Of a stretch of 64,000 bases of DNA, positions 1 through 11,961 are shown in pieces (position 1 is the stretch's first letter; each line of letters begins with the position of its first letter). The notes beneath the pieces are model-generated. The model searched no databases and was not told the DNA's origin. It saw only the letters and a list, made by a program, of their open reading frames with translations. The stretch lies in NCBI RefSeq assembly GCF_902167145.1, contig NC_050099.1:246648588-246712587 (forward strand), in the 5' to 3' direction. Both the position numbers and the translations under genes were made by a program. The stretch comes from Zea mays. Lineage: Eukaryota > Streptophyta > Magnoliopsida > Poales > Poaceae.

Positions 1-2991
1 AAGTGATTTTGTGGAGCATGGGTTTAATAAGGAATTCAATTTAACATCGTGAAGAAAATAGGAAAGAACAAAAGATAAAGAAAATGGAAAATAGAAAGGA
101 GCCCCCCTTCTCTCGTGGGCCTCGCGGCGGCCCAGCCGCCCCCCCTTCCCTTCCCGCCGTGGGCCGCCTGGCAGCCCAGCCGCGCGCCTCCTCCCCCTTT
201 GGGCCCAGCCGGCCCAACCGTCCCCCCTCCCCTTTTCTTTTTCCAAAAAATCCCCTCCCCGCGGGCCCCGCTCGTCATCCCCTCTCTCTCCCTCACCCTA
301 ACCCTAGCCGTCGTCGCCCCGTCCCGCCCCCGCGCCGCCGCCGCGCCGTCCTCCCCTCCGGTGAGGTTTCTCCCTCCCCCCTCCCTCCTCTCCCCCCTCC
401 CTCCTCCTTCCCTCCCGTCGGCGTCCCCCGCCCCCGCGCCATGGGCGCGCCCGCCTCGGCCCCGGCGAGCTCGGCTTCGGCCCCGGCCCCGGCCGCCCCG
501 GCCTCGCCCGCGCCCGGCCAGCTCCGCGCACGGTCGCCCTCGGCCGCCCCGCGCTCGGCCGCCCGCTCGGCCGCCTTCCCCGCGCCGCCCTCGGTCGTCC
601 CGGGCCCGCGCCGCCCTCGCTCGGCCGCTCCCGGCGAGCTCGGCCCCGGCCCCGGCCGCCTTCGGCTCGGCCACCCCGCGCCGCCCCGCCCCCGTCGCGC
701 TCGGCCTCGGCCGTCCCGCGCCCGCCCTCCCCGCGCCGCTCTCCGGCGAGTTCGGCTCGGCCGCCCGGCCTCGGCCGCCTCGCCCCGCTCGGCCCCGCCC
801 CCGGCCGCCCTCAGCCACCCCGTCCCGCGCCCCCTCGGCCCTGCCCCATGCCCGGCGAGCTCGGCCGCCCCCGTGCCCCGGTTCGACCGCCCGCCTCCGC
901 GCCCGGCCTCGCCCGGCCGCGTCCTTGCTCGCCCGTGCTCGCTTGCCCCGGCGTGCTTGCCCGCTCGCCCCACCGTGCCTTGCTCACGTCGTGTCGGCCC
1001 CTGCGTGGCCTCGAGCTTGGCCCAGCGTGCCTATGGCGTGCGGCTTTGAGCCCGGCTAACGTACGGTCCCGACGTGCGCACGGCTAGTCCGTGGCGTGTG
1101 CGTGCGGCCTCGCGCGCGTGCCCGCGTAGTGCGCGTGCCTTGGCACGACTCGTCGTGCCTTCGTCTACCCCCGGACACCCCGTCTACCCCCCCCCCCCCC
1201 CGTGTCCTATGCGCGCTAATCACGTGTTTATATTAATAAGATAGGAGTCTCAATTTGGAAATTGGTTACGTTAGTTAATTTGTATAGCTAATCATCTATC
1301 TCATTCAATGTTAATCTACTAAAAGTGACCACGTTTACATTAGTGCATGTAGCTAATTCTTTTGTTAGAACCAAATGGAACTAGAGCGTGTAACGTTTAG
1401 TTATTCGTTTACCCGTAGTACGCCTCGAGCATAAGCTTTAACTCTCGCGAGACCTTTCCCCATTTCTTTCTAACCAAGGTAAATTCATTATCGTATGTGA
1501 TATTCTATGCATATTTACTTTATTTGTTCTCTTGTATGGTGTACTGTTTGTTTCCTAATTTGAATGGATGGATGTATGTGTGCTTGCAATCGCATAGAGA
1601 ACGATCCGGTTGAAGAGCCCGAGGAACTCGCAGGAGAAGCCCCTGAGCAGCAGTCGGTTGGTGGAGGCAAGTGTCCCTTGACCTATCTCTGTCCTATTCA
1701 TTCTTTAATTCACCTCCCGCATTATACACTTATGCCTAAGGATTGACTAGCTTTGTTATCCATGTCCTTGTTTACCTATTTGGGTTGGATTATTATGGTT
1801 TAGCTTTATGCTATTGCTTAACTCTAATCAATGAACATGATGAGATTATCTATGATACGTTGTTTTCCCTTCTCTTATTCTGATGTTGTACTTGTGGCCT
1901 TTAAGGGGGCTCGAGCGGTTTCTCGAGTGCCTCTCCGTAAGGACCTGTTCTATGGATGACCGCCCGGGAAAACAGTGCAACCATGAGGGTGGAATGGGAT
2001 GCCCCTAGCTGAATAATTAGAGGATCCGGGGTGTAGTTCGCTTCGCCGCCGTGCCGTCAATGGGGCTCGGTGTATGCGGCTCGCTCTGCCAAGGTTGATT
2101 TGTCCCTTGGGGAGGAGTGCGGTACATTTAGGAAACCTAACGGGCGGCTACAGCCCCGGGGAATCTTTGTAAAGGCTATGTAGTGATGTCCTGCTGGGTC
2201 ACCTTGGTAGTGATCAATGGAGAGTCATGATCTCCGGGCAGAATGGGAATCACGGCTTGTGGGTAAAGTGCACAACCTCTGCAGAGTGTTTGAAAACTGA
2301 TATATCAGCCGTGCTCGCGGTTATGAGCGGCCAAGGGAGCTCCAGTGATTAGTGGTACTTGATCAGAGACATTTTGGTTTACAGGTGGCTATGAGATCGA
2401 TGGTTCTGGTTATGACTATGGTGCTGGTAAGTGGTATTCTTTCCGTTTGGAAAGGGTACATCGGGCTAATAACTTGGGTTAATGCTAAAACCTGGCCTTC
2501 TATTAGTAAATAATAATCTGACCAACTAAAAGAACTGCTTGACTTATCCCCACATAAAGCTAGTCCACTACAGCCAAACAGGATACTTGTTGAGTATGTT
2601 GATGTGTACTCACCCTTGCTCTACACACCAAACCCCCCCATCCCCAGGTTGTCAGCATTGCAACCACTGCTCAGGAGAAGATGAAGCTGTGGAAGGAGAC
2701 TTCCAGGAGTTCCAAGACTACGACGAGTTCAAGGCGTGGGTTAGCGGCAACCCCCAGTCGGCTGCCTGTGAAGGCCGCGTTTATCTACGTTTCTTTTCTG
2801 CACTTTTATTTATTGTAAGGACTATATGGACGTCTCAGACGTATGATGTAATCGACTATTATTTCCCCTTTTAATACTATTTGAGCATTGTGTGATGATG
2901 TCCATGTTATGTAACCGCTGTGTACGTGAATAACTGATCCTGGCACGTACATGGTTCGCATTCGGTTTGCCTTCTAAAACCGAGTGTGACA
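1..2991 (+). mobile_element. 5' LTR (left-truncated by window) of outer Gypsy-type retrotransposon
   Basis: This segment is near-identical to 20577-23590, differing by scattered substitutions and small indels. It ends in GTGTGACA and is followed directly by a tRNA-Met type primer binding site, so it is the 5' LTR of a + strand element. By comparison with the right LTR, about 211 bases of its 5' end lie outside the window. Its first 1.1 kb is extremely GC-rich; the long Pro/Ala/Arg-rich reading frames there exist on both strands and are compositional, not genes. The LTR length (about 3.2 kb) and TGTAACACC start fit the large-LTR maize Gypsy families (Prem1/xilon-diguus or Tekay group). The exact family is an inference. 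Confidence 0.9.
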
Positions 2992-2995
2992 TAAG

Positions 2996-3009
2996 TGGTA
3001 TCAAAGTCG
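2996..3009 (+). other. Primer binding site of outer element (tRNA-iMet type)
   Basis: TGGTATCAAAGTCG lies 4 bases after the LTR end. It matches the plant initiator-Met tRNA 3'-end complement (TGGTATCAGAGC-like) with one mismatch in the core. It fixes the orientation of the outer element as +. Confidence 0.85.
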
Positions 3010-6000
3010 TGCTGACTGTAGGACCGCTAACCTAGAATAGAATGGTCGTTCTAAGGATTATAGACCTCTGTCCCTGCCTTGACTTTGGTATCCCTTCAAA
3101 AGTTGGTCATATCGACCAAACCTATGTTCTACTATATATTATACCTTGCTGAAAATTGTGTTTTATTCTAATCCTTCATTTATTTATGGTTTATTACTTG
3201 CTGGTCATACTAGTTCTATTCTCACCCTTTTGCTTGAGACACCTTTGTAGATGCCGCCTGACCATAATCTTCTTATCTTTTTGGGATTCTTTCCTCTTTC
3301 GTCATCAAATTGCTACCATCTGGCGAACTCTAGTCCTTTGTTATTGACATGCTTGTATCCCTTTAATACTCTTGTTTCAAATACTTGCCTCTAAATTTCT
3401 ATTGCCTACTTAAAACATTTCAGTTTATATGTTCATGACCTTTCTGTCTTTTGAGACCTTTTCCTTTTCTATTGTTAAGTCGCTATCTTTCGGCAATTTC
3501 TTTACTCTTGGTATTGGTATGCTCATCTCCTTGAAATCTCTCATACTCTTATCTTTTTATGCCTACCTTTATATCCCAATAAATGTTCAGGACATTTCAG
3601 TTAACATGTCCTTGACCACCCCTATTTCTCAACGGTCCATGAGCGATCATTTTATGTTGCCCATCCTTGGTGATCTCGTTGTTCCTTTATAACTTCTATC
3701 GATAATGAATTCTTACTTCAACCATTCTATTGCACCCTCACCTATCTTACCCTTGATTGTTTTCTCCACTTCGTCACTTCATGAGTCTTGCCTTAACTTT
3801 ATCCTTTGTCATGCCTTTTGTTATAATCACCTTCACCTTAGACACCTTTATATCTTGTTTGATGTTTGTCTCATACCTGCCCTTTAAAATCACCTCTCTT
3901 CCGTCTCATTCTGAGAGATACACTTTACCTATCTTTACCTTGGTCGTATCCTCTTCTTTGGCTTGCGAGTTTGTAACTTCGTCCTTTGTTGTGCTTTTGT
4001 TTGTTATTGCCTCCACCTTTCTCTCTTGATCTTACCTTGGTAATTACTCCATGCCTGTTATCTAAAATCTCCAATCTTCCATCTCCGTTCAAGAGTGGCG
4101 TCTTGCTTATCTCACCCGTGGTTATATCCCATTCCTTACCATTTGCAAGACTTAGCTTAACTCTATTCTTGGTTGTACTTAGATCCTTGGTTCTGATGCA
4201 CATTTACCTCTTCACTTATAGCCTTGTTTGTTATCAACCTTGACCCTTGACATCTCTCCATATTTACCCTGACACTCACCCACATTTTTAAAGCCTCATT
4301 TGTTCCATTTCAATCCGAGTGTTGTTTTCCCTATCCCGCTCTTGTTCATTTCCTTTTCCTTTGTCACGTTGCAAGTCTTGTCTTACCTTAACTCCATCCT
4401 TCATGAGCTTTTGTTCGATATCATCCTTACCTTCGCAATAGGTGGATCCTGCCTCGATGCTTATTCTAGGTCGGCTATTTGAAATCTCCTATTTTCTAAC
4501 TCAATTTGAGAGCGGTGTTTTACCTATCTCACCCTTTGCAATATCCTCTTCCTTACCATGTGCGAGCCTTGACGTTACTACATTCTTTGTTGTACTTATA
4601 CCACTGGCCCTTCTATGCCTTTATCTTCTCTCTTACACGCCCGTCCATCATCGCTTTTGACCCTTGCGATGTTTATGTCTTTACCTAAATGCTTACCTTG
4701 ATTTTATCTTTTAAAAGTCTCCCTTTTCTTTCAACCCAGTTTGAGAGCTGTGAATTACCTATCTCTCCCTTGATTTATTTTCACTTCTTGTCACCTTACA
4801 AGTTTTGTCTTAATTCCATCCTCGGTTGTGTGTTTTATTTGCTACCACCATTACCTTGTCATCCATCAGTCTTGCTTTGATACTTATCTTTATTCTTATT
4901 CTTTAAAAAAAAATCTCCTCTCTTCCACCTCAATTTAAGAGTGGCAGTTTACCTATCTGGCCCTTGGACGTACCCTCTCCTTTTCCGTTTGTAGGTCTTG
5001 TCTTAACTCCATCCTTTGTGGTACTTATATTCTTGGTTCTTATGCACATTTACCTCCTCTCCTACATCCTCATCCGTTATCACCTTTAAACCCTCGTGAT
5101 ACCTATGCCCTTGCCCACATGCTTACATTGAACCTACCCCTTTGAGCCTCCTCTTTTCCATCCCTGTTCGGGGATAATGCCTCATCTATTTCATCATTGA
5201 CTTCTCCCCCTTCTTTGACACCTTACCAGTTCTGTCAAAAAAAATCCGTTGTTGTGTGTTCGACCATTATCACCTTAACCCTTGTCGTCCCTCGATCCTT
5301 ACCTTAATGCTTGCCCGCATTTTAAAGCCACCTCTCCCATTTCATTCCAAGAGTGAGGTCTTGCCCATCTCGCTCTTGTCCGTTCCCTTTTCCTCTGTCG
5401 CATTGCAAGTCTTAGCTTTTGCTCGATATCACCCTTACCTTCCTAATATCTAGATCTTTCCATGATGCTTACCCTATGCCTACCTTTTGAAATCTCATCT
5501 TTCCTATTTTGATTTGAGAATGATGTTTTACCTATCTTGACTTTGGTTGCATTCTCTCCCCTGTCGGTTACAATCCTTGCTTTAGCTCCATCCTTTATAG
5601 TGCTCATGCCCTTATTCTGTATGTCTTATTATTCCCCTTGCCTTTCGATGGCCTTAGAATAGTTTTCCCTTGGTAAGGAAAGACCACCATTTAATTAAAA
5701 GTTACGTATAGCAACGAGATGTTTGTTGTTGTATGCTTGTGTTGTTTGTCTTTGTGTGATGACTGATTTGCTTCTTTGTGATGAGTGTTGATGTGTTGTG
5801 GCCCTTGGTCCGCAATGACATCAGTTTACTAGTTGAGTGCCATAGAGTTAAGTAGTTGGGTCCTCCCCCTGCTCTCTCTAATCTGTCTATACTTACGTTT
5901 TCTCGCTATTCTTTCCTCTCACACCTGTCCATTTGGCAACCTCCAACCTCTCTTAATCGGTCAAGATCAGAGTTGGCAGCATCTTCACCAAGTGCGTATC

Positions 6001-6022
6001 AATGCTTCTGTTAAGGGGGTTA
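3010..6022 (+). mobile_element. Internal region of outer retrotransposon, left part: non-coding, pyrimidine-rich
   Basis: No gag, protease, RT or integrase motif can be read in any frame. From about 3150 to 5650 the + strand is strongly C/T-rich and built from imperfect repeats around phrases such as 'acctatctcaccctt', 'gttgcaagtcttg' and 'cttaactccatcc', recurring every few hundred bases. Short reading frames here are Leu/Phe/Ser-rich by-products of this composition. The region behaves like the replaced interior of a non-autonomous element mobilised in trans (inference). It ends at the Huck insertion. Confidence 0.75.
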
Positions 6023-6027
6023 GCCGC
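6023..6027. repeat. Target site duplication, left copy (GCCGC)
   Basis: GCCGC directly precedes the TGTTGGCG terminus and is repeated at 20086-20090 after the CGACA terminus. Joining the flanks across one copy gives a continuous outer-element sequence, which shows the 14 kb element inserted here. Confidence 0.9.
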
Positions 6028-7651
6028 TGTTGGCGTTTCGAGACAGGGGGTCCCTAAGCCGACGAGTGAGTGTGCTGCGTGCCCCAGCCCAGATGGGTCG
6101 AGCGCGTGGGCGAGCGCGAAGGGGGGAGAGGCGAGGTGGCCGGAGTCGAGCGTGAGAGAGGTGGAAGTCCCGCGGCCTTCGTGTTCGTCCCGCGCCCAGG
6201 TCAGGTGCGCTTGCAGTAGGGGGGTTACAAGCGTCCACGCGGGTGAGGGAAGCGAGCGGCCCCAAGAGAGCGCCTGTCCCGTCCTCGGTCCCGTGCGGCC
6301 AACCTTCTCTAAGAAGGCCCTGGTCCTCCCTTTTATAGTCGTAAGGAGAGGATCCAGGTGTACAATGGGGGGTGTAGCAGAGTGCTACGTGTCTAGCGGA
6401 GGGAGAGCTAGCGCCCTAGGTACATGCCAATGTGGCAGCCGGAGAGATCTGGGCACCCTGCTGGCGTGATGTCGTGGCTGTCGGAGGTGCGGCGGAGCCT
6501 GGCGGAGGGACAGCTGTTGGAGCGGTCGAGTCCCTGCTGACGTCGTCCTGCTTCCGTAAGAGAGCTGGAGGCCGCTGTCGTCATAGAGCTTGTGGAGCGC
6601 CATCATTGCCCCTCCGGCGGAGCTGGCCGGATGGGACGCCGGTCTTATTCTCCGTGACCCGAGTCGATTCGGGGTAGGATGATGATGGCGCTCCCTGTTG
6701 ACGTGGCGGTCTGTGCCCTAGGCAGGGCGACGTGGGGGTTCCTCCGAAGCCGAGGTTGAGTCTGTCTTCCGTTGCCGTGGCCGAGCCCGAGCCATGGGGT
6801 CGGCCGAGGCGGAAGTCGTTTGGCCGAGGCCAGGGCGGAGTCCGAGCCCTGGGGTCGGGCGAAGCGGAGTTTCGTCGTCTTCCGGTTGTTAGCCCGAGTC
6901 CGAGCCCTGGGGTCGGGCGGAGCGGAGTTCGCCGTCTTCCGGGTCTTAGCCCGAGTCCGAGCCCTGGGGTCGGGCGGAGCGGAGTTCGCCGTCTTCCGGG
7001 TCTTAGCCCGAGTCCGAGCCCTGGGGTCGGGCGGAGCGGAGTTCGCCGTCTTCCGGGTCTTAGCCCGAGTCCGAGCCCTGGGGTCGGGCGGAGCGGAGTT
7101 CGCCGTCTTCCGGGTCTTAGCCCGAGTCCGAGCCCTGGGGTCGGGCGGAGCGGAGTTCGCCGTGGCGCCTTTGGCAAGGCCTGACTGCCTGTCAGACTCA
7201 CTCTGTCGAGTGGCACTGCAGTCGGAGTGGCGCAGGCGGCGCTGTCCTTCTGTCAGACTGGCCAGTGGAGCGGTGGAGTGACGGCGGTCACTTCGGCTCT
7301 GCCGGGGGCGCGTGTCAGGATAAAGGTGTCAGGCCACCTTTGCGTTAAATGCCCCTGCAGTTTGGTCAGTCGGTGTGGCGATTTAGTCAAGGTTGCTTCT
7401 GAGCGAAGCCAAGGCCTCGGGCGAGCCGGTGATGTGTCCGCCATAAAAAGGGGGCCTCGGGCGAGACGGAAGTCTCTCGAGGTCGGCTGCCCTTGGCCGA
7501 GGCTAGGCTCGGGTGAAGCGTGATCGAGTCACTCGTGTGGACCGATCCCTGACTTAATCGTACCCATCAGGCCTTTGCAGCTTTATGCTGATGGGGGTTA
7601 CCAGCTGAGAATTAGGCGTCTTGAGGGTACCCCTAATTATGGTCCCCGACA
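6028..7651 (-). mobile_element. 3' LTR of inner Huck-like Gypsy element (element on - strand)
   Basis: This 1624 bp LTR is near-identical to 18518-20085. On the - strand it begins TGTCGGGGACCATAATTAGG and ends CCAACA, and I recognise that start as the maize Huck LTR. Gag-pol lies on the - strand, so this left copy is the 3' LTR. By eye about eight substitutions separate the two LTRs outside the tandem repeat, indicating a recent insertion. A - strand TATAAAAG is at 6330-6337. Confidence 0.9.
6842..7165. repeat. 57-bp tandem repeats in Huck LTR, six copies
   Basis: The phrase CCGAGCCCTGGGGTCGGGCG recurs at 6842, 6899, 6956, 7013, 7070 and 7127, a constant 57 bp period. A 57-bp period is divisible by three, so it creates spurious open frames with 19-residue repeats on both strands. 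The other LTR has only five copies. Confidence 0.95.
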
Positions 7652-7668
7652 GTAGCCCCCGAGCCTCG
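7652..7668 (-). other. Polypurine-tract-like stretch of Huck element
   Basis: On the - strand, GAGGCTCGGGGGCTAC abuts the start of the 3' LTR. It occupies the polypurine-tract position for plus-strand priming. It is only partly purine, as is common in this group. Confidence 0.6.
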
Positions 7669-9479
7669 AAGGGAGTGTTAGCACTCGCTTGGAGGCTTTT
7701 GTCGCACTTTTTTGCAAGGGGACCAGCCTTTCTCGGTTGCATTTCGTTCCAGTGGGTGCGCGCGAGCGCACCCGCCGGGTGTAGCCCTCGAGGCCTCGGA
7801 GGAGTGGTTACACTCCTTCGAGGTCTTAATACCTCGCGTAACGCTTCGGCTGGTCTGGTCGTTCCCTCATGCGAGCTGGCCGTAGCCCGGGTGCACGGTC
7901 GGGGCCCAAGCTCTCGGGCTGGTATGTTGACGCTGTCAACGATTTGGCCGGAGCCAGTTTTTGCGAGAGCAGCCCCCGAGCCTCTGCACAGGGCGAGAGG
8001 ACGGTCAGGGACAGACTCGACTTTTTACATACGCCCCTACGTCGCCTTTCCGCAAGGAGGAGGGGGGGAGTGCGCCATGTTACCCTCGATGGGCACCGAA
8101 CATGGTGTCTCCGGTGAGCTGCAAGCGGGTAATCCGAGTGGACGTCCGTGCCCCGTTCGTTGGGGGTCGGCTAGGGGCCCAGAGGCACGCCCAAAAGTAC
8201 CTGCGGGTGATTTGCCGGACCCGGTCCCCTGGCGACGGGGTCCGAGGGCTCGATGCCTCCCTCCGATGGGATTCCGTTACAAGATCGTTCCCGCTGGTCT
8301 CGGAAATGTCCTAGGGTACCTCGGGAGCGCAGCCCGAGCCTCGGTTATGTATCGAACGTACCCCTGGTCATCCCTCGCTCGGTGTCTGAGGCGACTGTGA
8401 ACCCTTCGGGGGCCAGCCTTCGAACCCCTGATCAGTAATGGGCGCGGAGCCCGAGTAGCCTGAGGCGGCCATGGAACCCTTCGGGGGGCCGGCCTTCGAA
8501 CCCCTGACCAGTAGTGGGTGTCGGGCCCACGCGATCTGAGGCGACTGTTGAACCCTTCGGAGGGCCAGCCTTCGAACCCCTGATCAGTAGTGGGGGGCTC
8601 GGAGCCCGGTTCCTTCGCGGAGAAGGGTCCTTTTCGGGGTATCCCCCTTTCCCGGTCCCTGTTGCAAGAGATAGAGAAAGAGGAAAAAGGAAAAGGATAC
8701 GAAATCGAATGACGTGGCGTACCTTTTCTGACGCGGTTATTACGGCGAAGGTGAAGCGTCGCGCGCTCCTCCTGCCAGAGGCGCCGCGTGTCCCGCCTCG
8801 TAGTCAATGCGACGGGGCGAGTGGTTGGCGGGGCGGCCGTTGCGCGCGTGCGATCCGTTCGAGGAACGGGTCACGGGTGCACCGTCTCCACGCCGTGAGA
8901 GGAGGCTCTCTTGCTGTCCCAGGATGGGACGTGAGCCTGGCTGACGACGTGACTGCTGCGCCTGCCCGCCTGTCACCGCCATTACTGCCGGCCCACTTTC
9001 GGTCGCTTTGACCAACGCGCCAGGCTGGCGCTGTTGGGTCACCTCGAGTCGCGGCATAGGCTCCGCAACCGAAGAGGCGCGATGGTGGCACAAGTGGCGG
9101 TGCGGTTGCTTGCATGCAGCAACTGGCGCGCCGGTTGCTCGACGCGTGGGCCTGGGTTCCCAAGCTGGCGTGTCAGAAGTCGGAGAAGCGCGTCCATCTG
9201 GCGCGGTTGCATGCCGCCTGCATGGCTGCCCGCCCCTTCTGCCCGTTGGTCTGGGCGAAAATGGGGGGTCGCTTGTAACCGCTGGACGGTCGTGCGCACC
9301 ACGCGCGGCGGTTTGGCTTCTTCTGCCCTGAGCCGGCTTGCATGACATGCGGGACCCAGCCCCCGAGTCGCAGGGGAGGGCCTTGGAGCGTGTTGGAGAA
9401 GACTCAGCCCGCGGCGCCTGGGGGCGCACGTCGGGAGAGTTGCCTTTAAAAGGAGGGAGACTCCTTTCGGAAGGCAACC
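7669..9479 (-). mobile_element. Huck 3' untranslated internal region, part 1
   Basis: This is the GC-rich stretch between the antisense ORF and the 3' LTR. Around 8380-8600 a unit of roughly 75 bp recurs three times, with the phrases 'gcgactgt(t)gaacccttcgg', 'ggccagccttcgaacccctgatcagta' and 'ggagcccg'. No retroviral domain is readable. Confidence 0.7.
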
Positions 9480-10115
9480 ATGTCTTCTTCCTCCCTTAAG
9501 CGTCGTGTCTTCCCATCTTCCAAGCCCCCGGATGGGGGGTATCCGCCGCCTTTCCGCCTCCTCGTTGGAGGAACGCAACTCCATGGGAGTTGGTACCTCT
9601 CAGCCATCGTTCGGCTTCAAGGATTTTCATCAGCCGGCCCGGCCGTACCCCCATGCCGACGATCACCCAGGATGGTGACCGCCGGTTTCTGGGTGGGGAA
9701 GAGCAAGCCGGGCTGCGATCTTGGTCCCACCCTCAGCTTCAAGGATGTTCATCATCCCCGCTGGGGCGGGAGCCACGCTGAGCCGGCGCTCTACCTTCCG
9801 CGCGGGTCCGCGGGTTGCCCTTTCCCGCGGCGTTTGGGGGTGGAGGCGCTCGCTGGCCCTACGGACGGCGCGGACTTAGACAACGTGGGGCTGATCGACG
9901 GCGGGCGTCGTCACCTCCAGCGTGTCGAAGTCGTTGGCCGGGCTTCCGGCGGCCCCTTCTGCCGGAGGGTGACCGCCGCATCGTGTGCACGGGAGGACCA
10001 CCCACGATTCCGTGCGCCGTTAGGGCGGCGTTCGTGTTCTGGGGTGGTCCTGCTTTTGCACTGGGACGGCGCCCTTGCGCAGAGGCCGGCGCCCCACTCG
10101 TCTGGGAGGATTTGA
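9480..10115 (+). CDS. Antisense ORF of Huck element, 211 codons
   Basis: An ATG at 9480 opens 211 codons on the strand opposite to gag-pol, in the long spacer between pol and the 3' LTR. About 27 bp upstream is CCTTTAAAAGG, a TATA-like motif placed for an antisense promoter. The predicted protein, about 23 kDa, starts MSSSSLKRR and has no domain I recognise. Tat-lineage elements are known to carry extra ORFs in this position, some antisense (gene 23 of maize Grande is the classic case). The ORF may therefore be a real element gene. GC-rich sequence here gives open frames easily, so coding status is uncertain. Confidence 0.45.
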   Translation: MSSSSLKRRVFPSSKPPDGGYPPPFRLLVGGTQLHGSWYLSAIVRLQGFSSAGPAVPPCRRSPRMVTAGFWVGKSKPGCDLGPTLSFKDVHHPRWGGSHAEPALYLPRGSAGCPFPRRLGVEALAGPTDGADLDNVGLIDGGRRHLQRVEVVGRASGGPFCRRVTAASCAREDHPRFRAPLGRRSCSGVVLLLHWDGALAQRPAPHSSGRI

Positions 10116-11317
10116 GTGGGGATCTGCCGGGGGGCTGGTCTCTGCCATCGGCGCCGAGGCGGAGGCGGCTCGAGAAGTCCTCGTCACCGACGGGATCACT
10201 GCCACCACTCGCGCCCCGGGCCACCGCGCCGGCGTGCTTGTCCTCGCCCCTCGAGCGTCGGCGGGGGCGAGGGCAAGATCGCAGCAGCGCCGGCCCACTG
10301 TCGCCGTAGTCAGGATGGGCGGCGGCGAGCCGGCCGTCGGTCTTCTGTTGCTCCGCAGGCCTTCCCCATGGAGTGGGGTCGTTCGTACCTGCGGAGGGGG
10401 GAACCGGAGTTCCGTTCGTAATGGCACTTCGAATGCCAGTGTTTTTTGTTCATTGTGGCTATCGGGGCCTGAACATGTATGTAATTTCGGCACGGAGCCG
10501 TGTTTTTTCCTCATTTTCGAGCACTAAGTCTCGCCTGTTGATTATCTGAACCGCTTTACCAAGCATGAGTTGCCCCGTGTCAAGGTGACGGGTGAGGTAT
10601 CCGTATCCCGGAGGCGTAGGAGTCCCTCGGCCCGTTCGGCCTTGTTGTCTGGGGCTCCTCTAGCTTAGTTAAAGAGACCCCTCGGCCGCCCTTCGGTGGA
10701 CCGAGGCCAGGGGTAGCGATATCAGTATGAACAGAGGCGGAGTTGGCTCGAGAATGGGAACCTGGTTGGCCGGAGCCTAGCCATGTTGTCCGTCAGCGGA
10801 GCCGACGCCAAAGTCGATCAGTCGAGGCCTCGGGTCGGGCTGGCGCCCTTGGAAGCCGGTTGACCGAGGCCCCAGGGGTAACCGGTCGAGCCGCCTGCTC
10901 GGGCCGGATTCCCGGAGGAGCCCCTGGACCGCGTCACCGCCCGAGGCTGGGTCAGGCTTTGCTGAAGACGTCGTCGATGCCGAGGGTGCTACGGCTCCCT
11001 TCAACGTGAAGACCCGAGCCTGCAGGATCAGATCATCTTGTAGCGTGTGCTTTCTGCGGCCGCCGAGGCCAGAAAAACACACCCTCGCCGCGCTTGCGAA
11101 GCTGCGTCTTTTTTCCTCTTGTTTCGAGCATCTGGACTCTGTCGGTAACAGGGATGTTTGTGTGAGCGAGAGTTGCTTTTCGCGGAAGGGACGAGTGAGG
11201 TATCCGTATCCCAGAGGCGTGGGAATCCCTCGGCTCGGTCGGCCTTGCCGCTTACGCGTACTTTCACCCGTCCATGAGGCCCTGTCCCCGACTTAGTCGA
11301 GAAAGCTTGAAGGACTG
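10116..11317 (-). mobile_element. Huck 3' internal region, part 2
   Basis: No domain is visible. Diverged copies of a motif containing 'gtgaggtatccgtatccc' and 'aggcgtaggagtccctcgg' occur near 10590 and 11200. They are related to the 269-bp tandem unit that follows. Confidence 0.6.
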
Positions 11318-11855
11318 CTTCGGCAGGAGAGCTTCCGAACGTGAAGACTTGTTCGGTCCACGGAGTCGCTTTATCCGAGCGCAAGTTACTTATCGCAGAA
11401 GGTGATGAGTGAGGTATCCGTATCCCGGAGGCGTAGGAGTCCCTCGGCTCGGTCAGCCTTGGCCGCTTACGTGTACTCCGTCGTTTCCAGGATCCGCTTT
11501 CCGAAGTAGTCAAGAAGCACGAAAGAAAACCTGCTAAAAAGAGATCCTTTTTCGAGGAAAAATTCGACGCAGAGGGGGTCTCCCCCCTTCGGCAGGAGAG
11601 CTTCCGAACGTGAAGACTTGTTCGGTCCACGGAGTCGCTTTATCCGAGCGCAAGTTACTTATCGCAGAAGGTGATGAGTGAGGTATCCGTATCCCGGAGG
11701 CGTAGGAGTCCCTCGGCTCGGTCAGCCTTGGCCGCTTACGTGTACTCCGTCGTTTCCAGGATCCGCTTTCCGAAGTAGTCAAGAAGCACGAAAGAAATCC
11801 TGCTAAAAAGAGATCCTTTTTCGAGGAAAAATTCGACGCAGAGGGGGTCTCCCCC
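11318..11855. repeat. Tandem duplication of a 269-bp unit in Huck 3' region
   Basis: CTTCGGCAGGAGAGCTTCCG begins at 11318 and again at 11587. The two 269-bp copies are almost identical (for example 'aaagaaaacc' versus 'aaagaaatcc'). Diverged partial copies lie upstream at about 10590 and 11200. Confidence 0.9.
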
Positions 11856-11961
11856 CTTTTAGCCCCCGAGGGAGGGTCGGGCTTTGCCGAGGCTAGGCCG
11901 ACCCTTCCTTGACGACTAAACTTTGCGTAGGTGCGAGGTATATGAACAACTTGAAAACATC

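Noticed and set aside
36..1087. Long Pro/Ala/Arg-rich open frames on both strands (also at 20514-21684)
   Set aside because: They overlap each other in several frames, lie in the GC-rich part of an LTR, and shift between the two LTR copies. They are composition artefacts.
6581..7281. Repeat proteins with 19-residue units in the Huck LTR (also 19072-19715)
   Set aside because: Caused by the 57-bp DNA tandem repeat. Open in three frames on two strands, with no start context or conservation between LTR copies.
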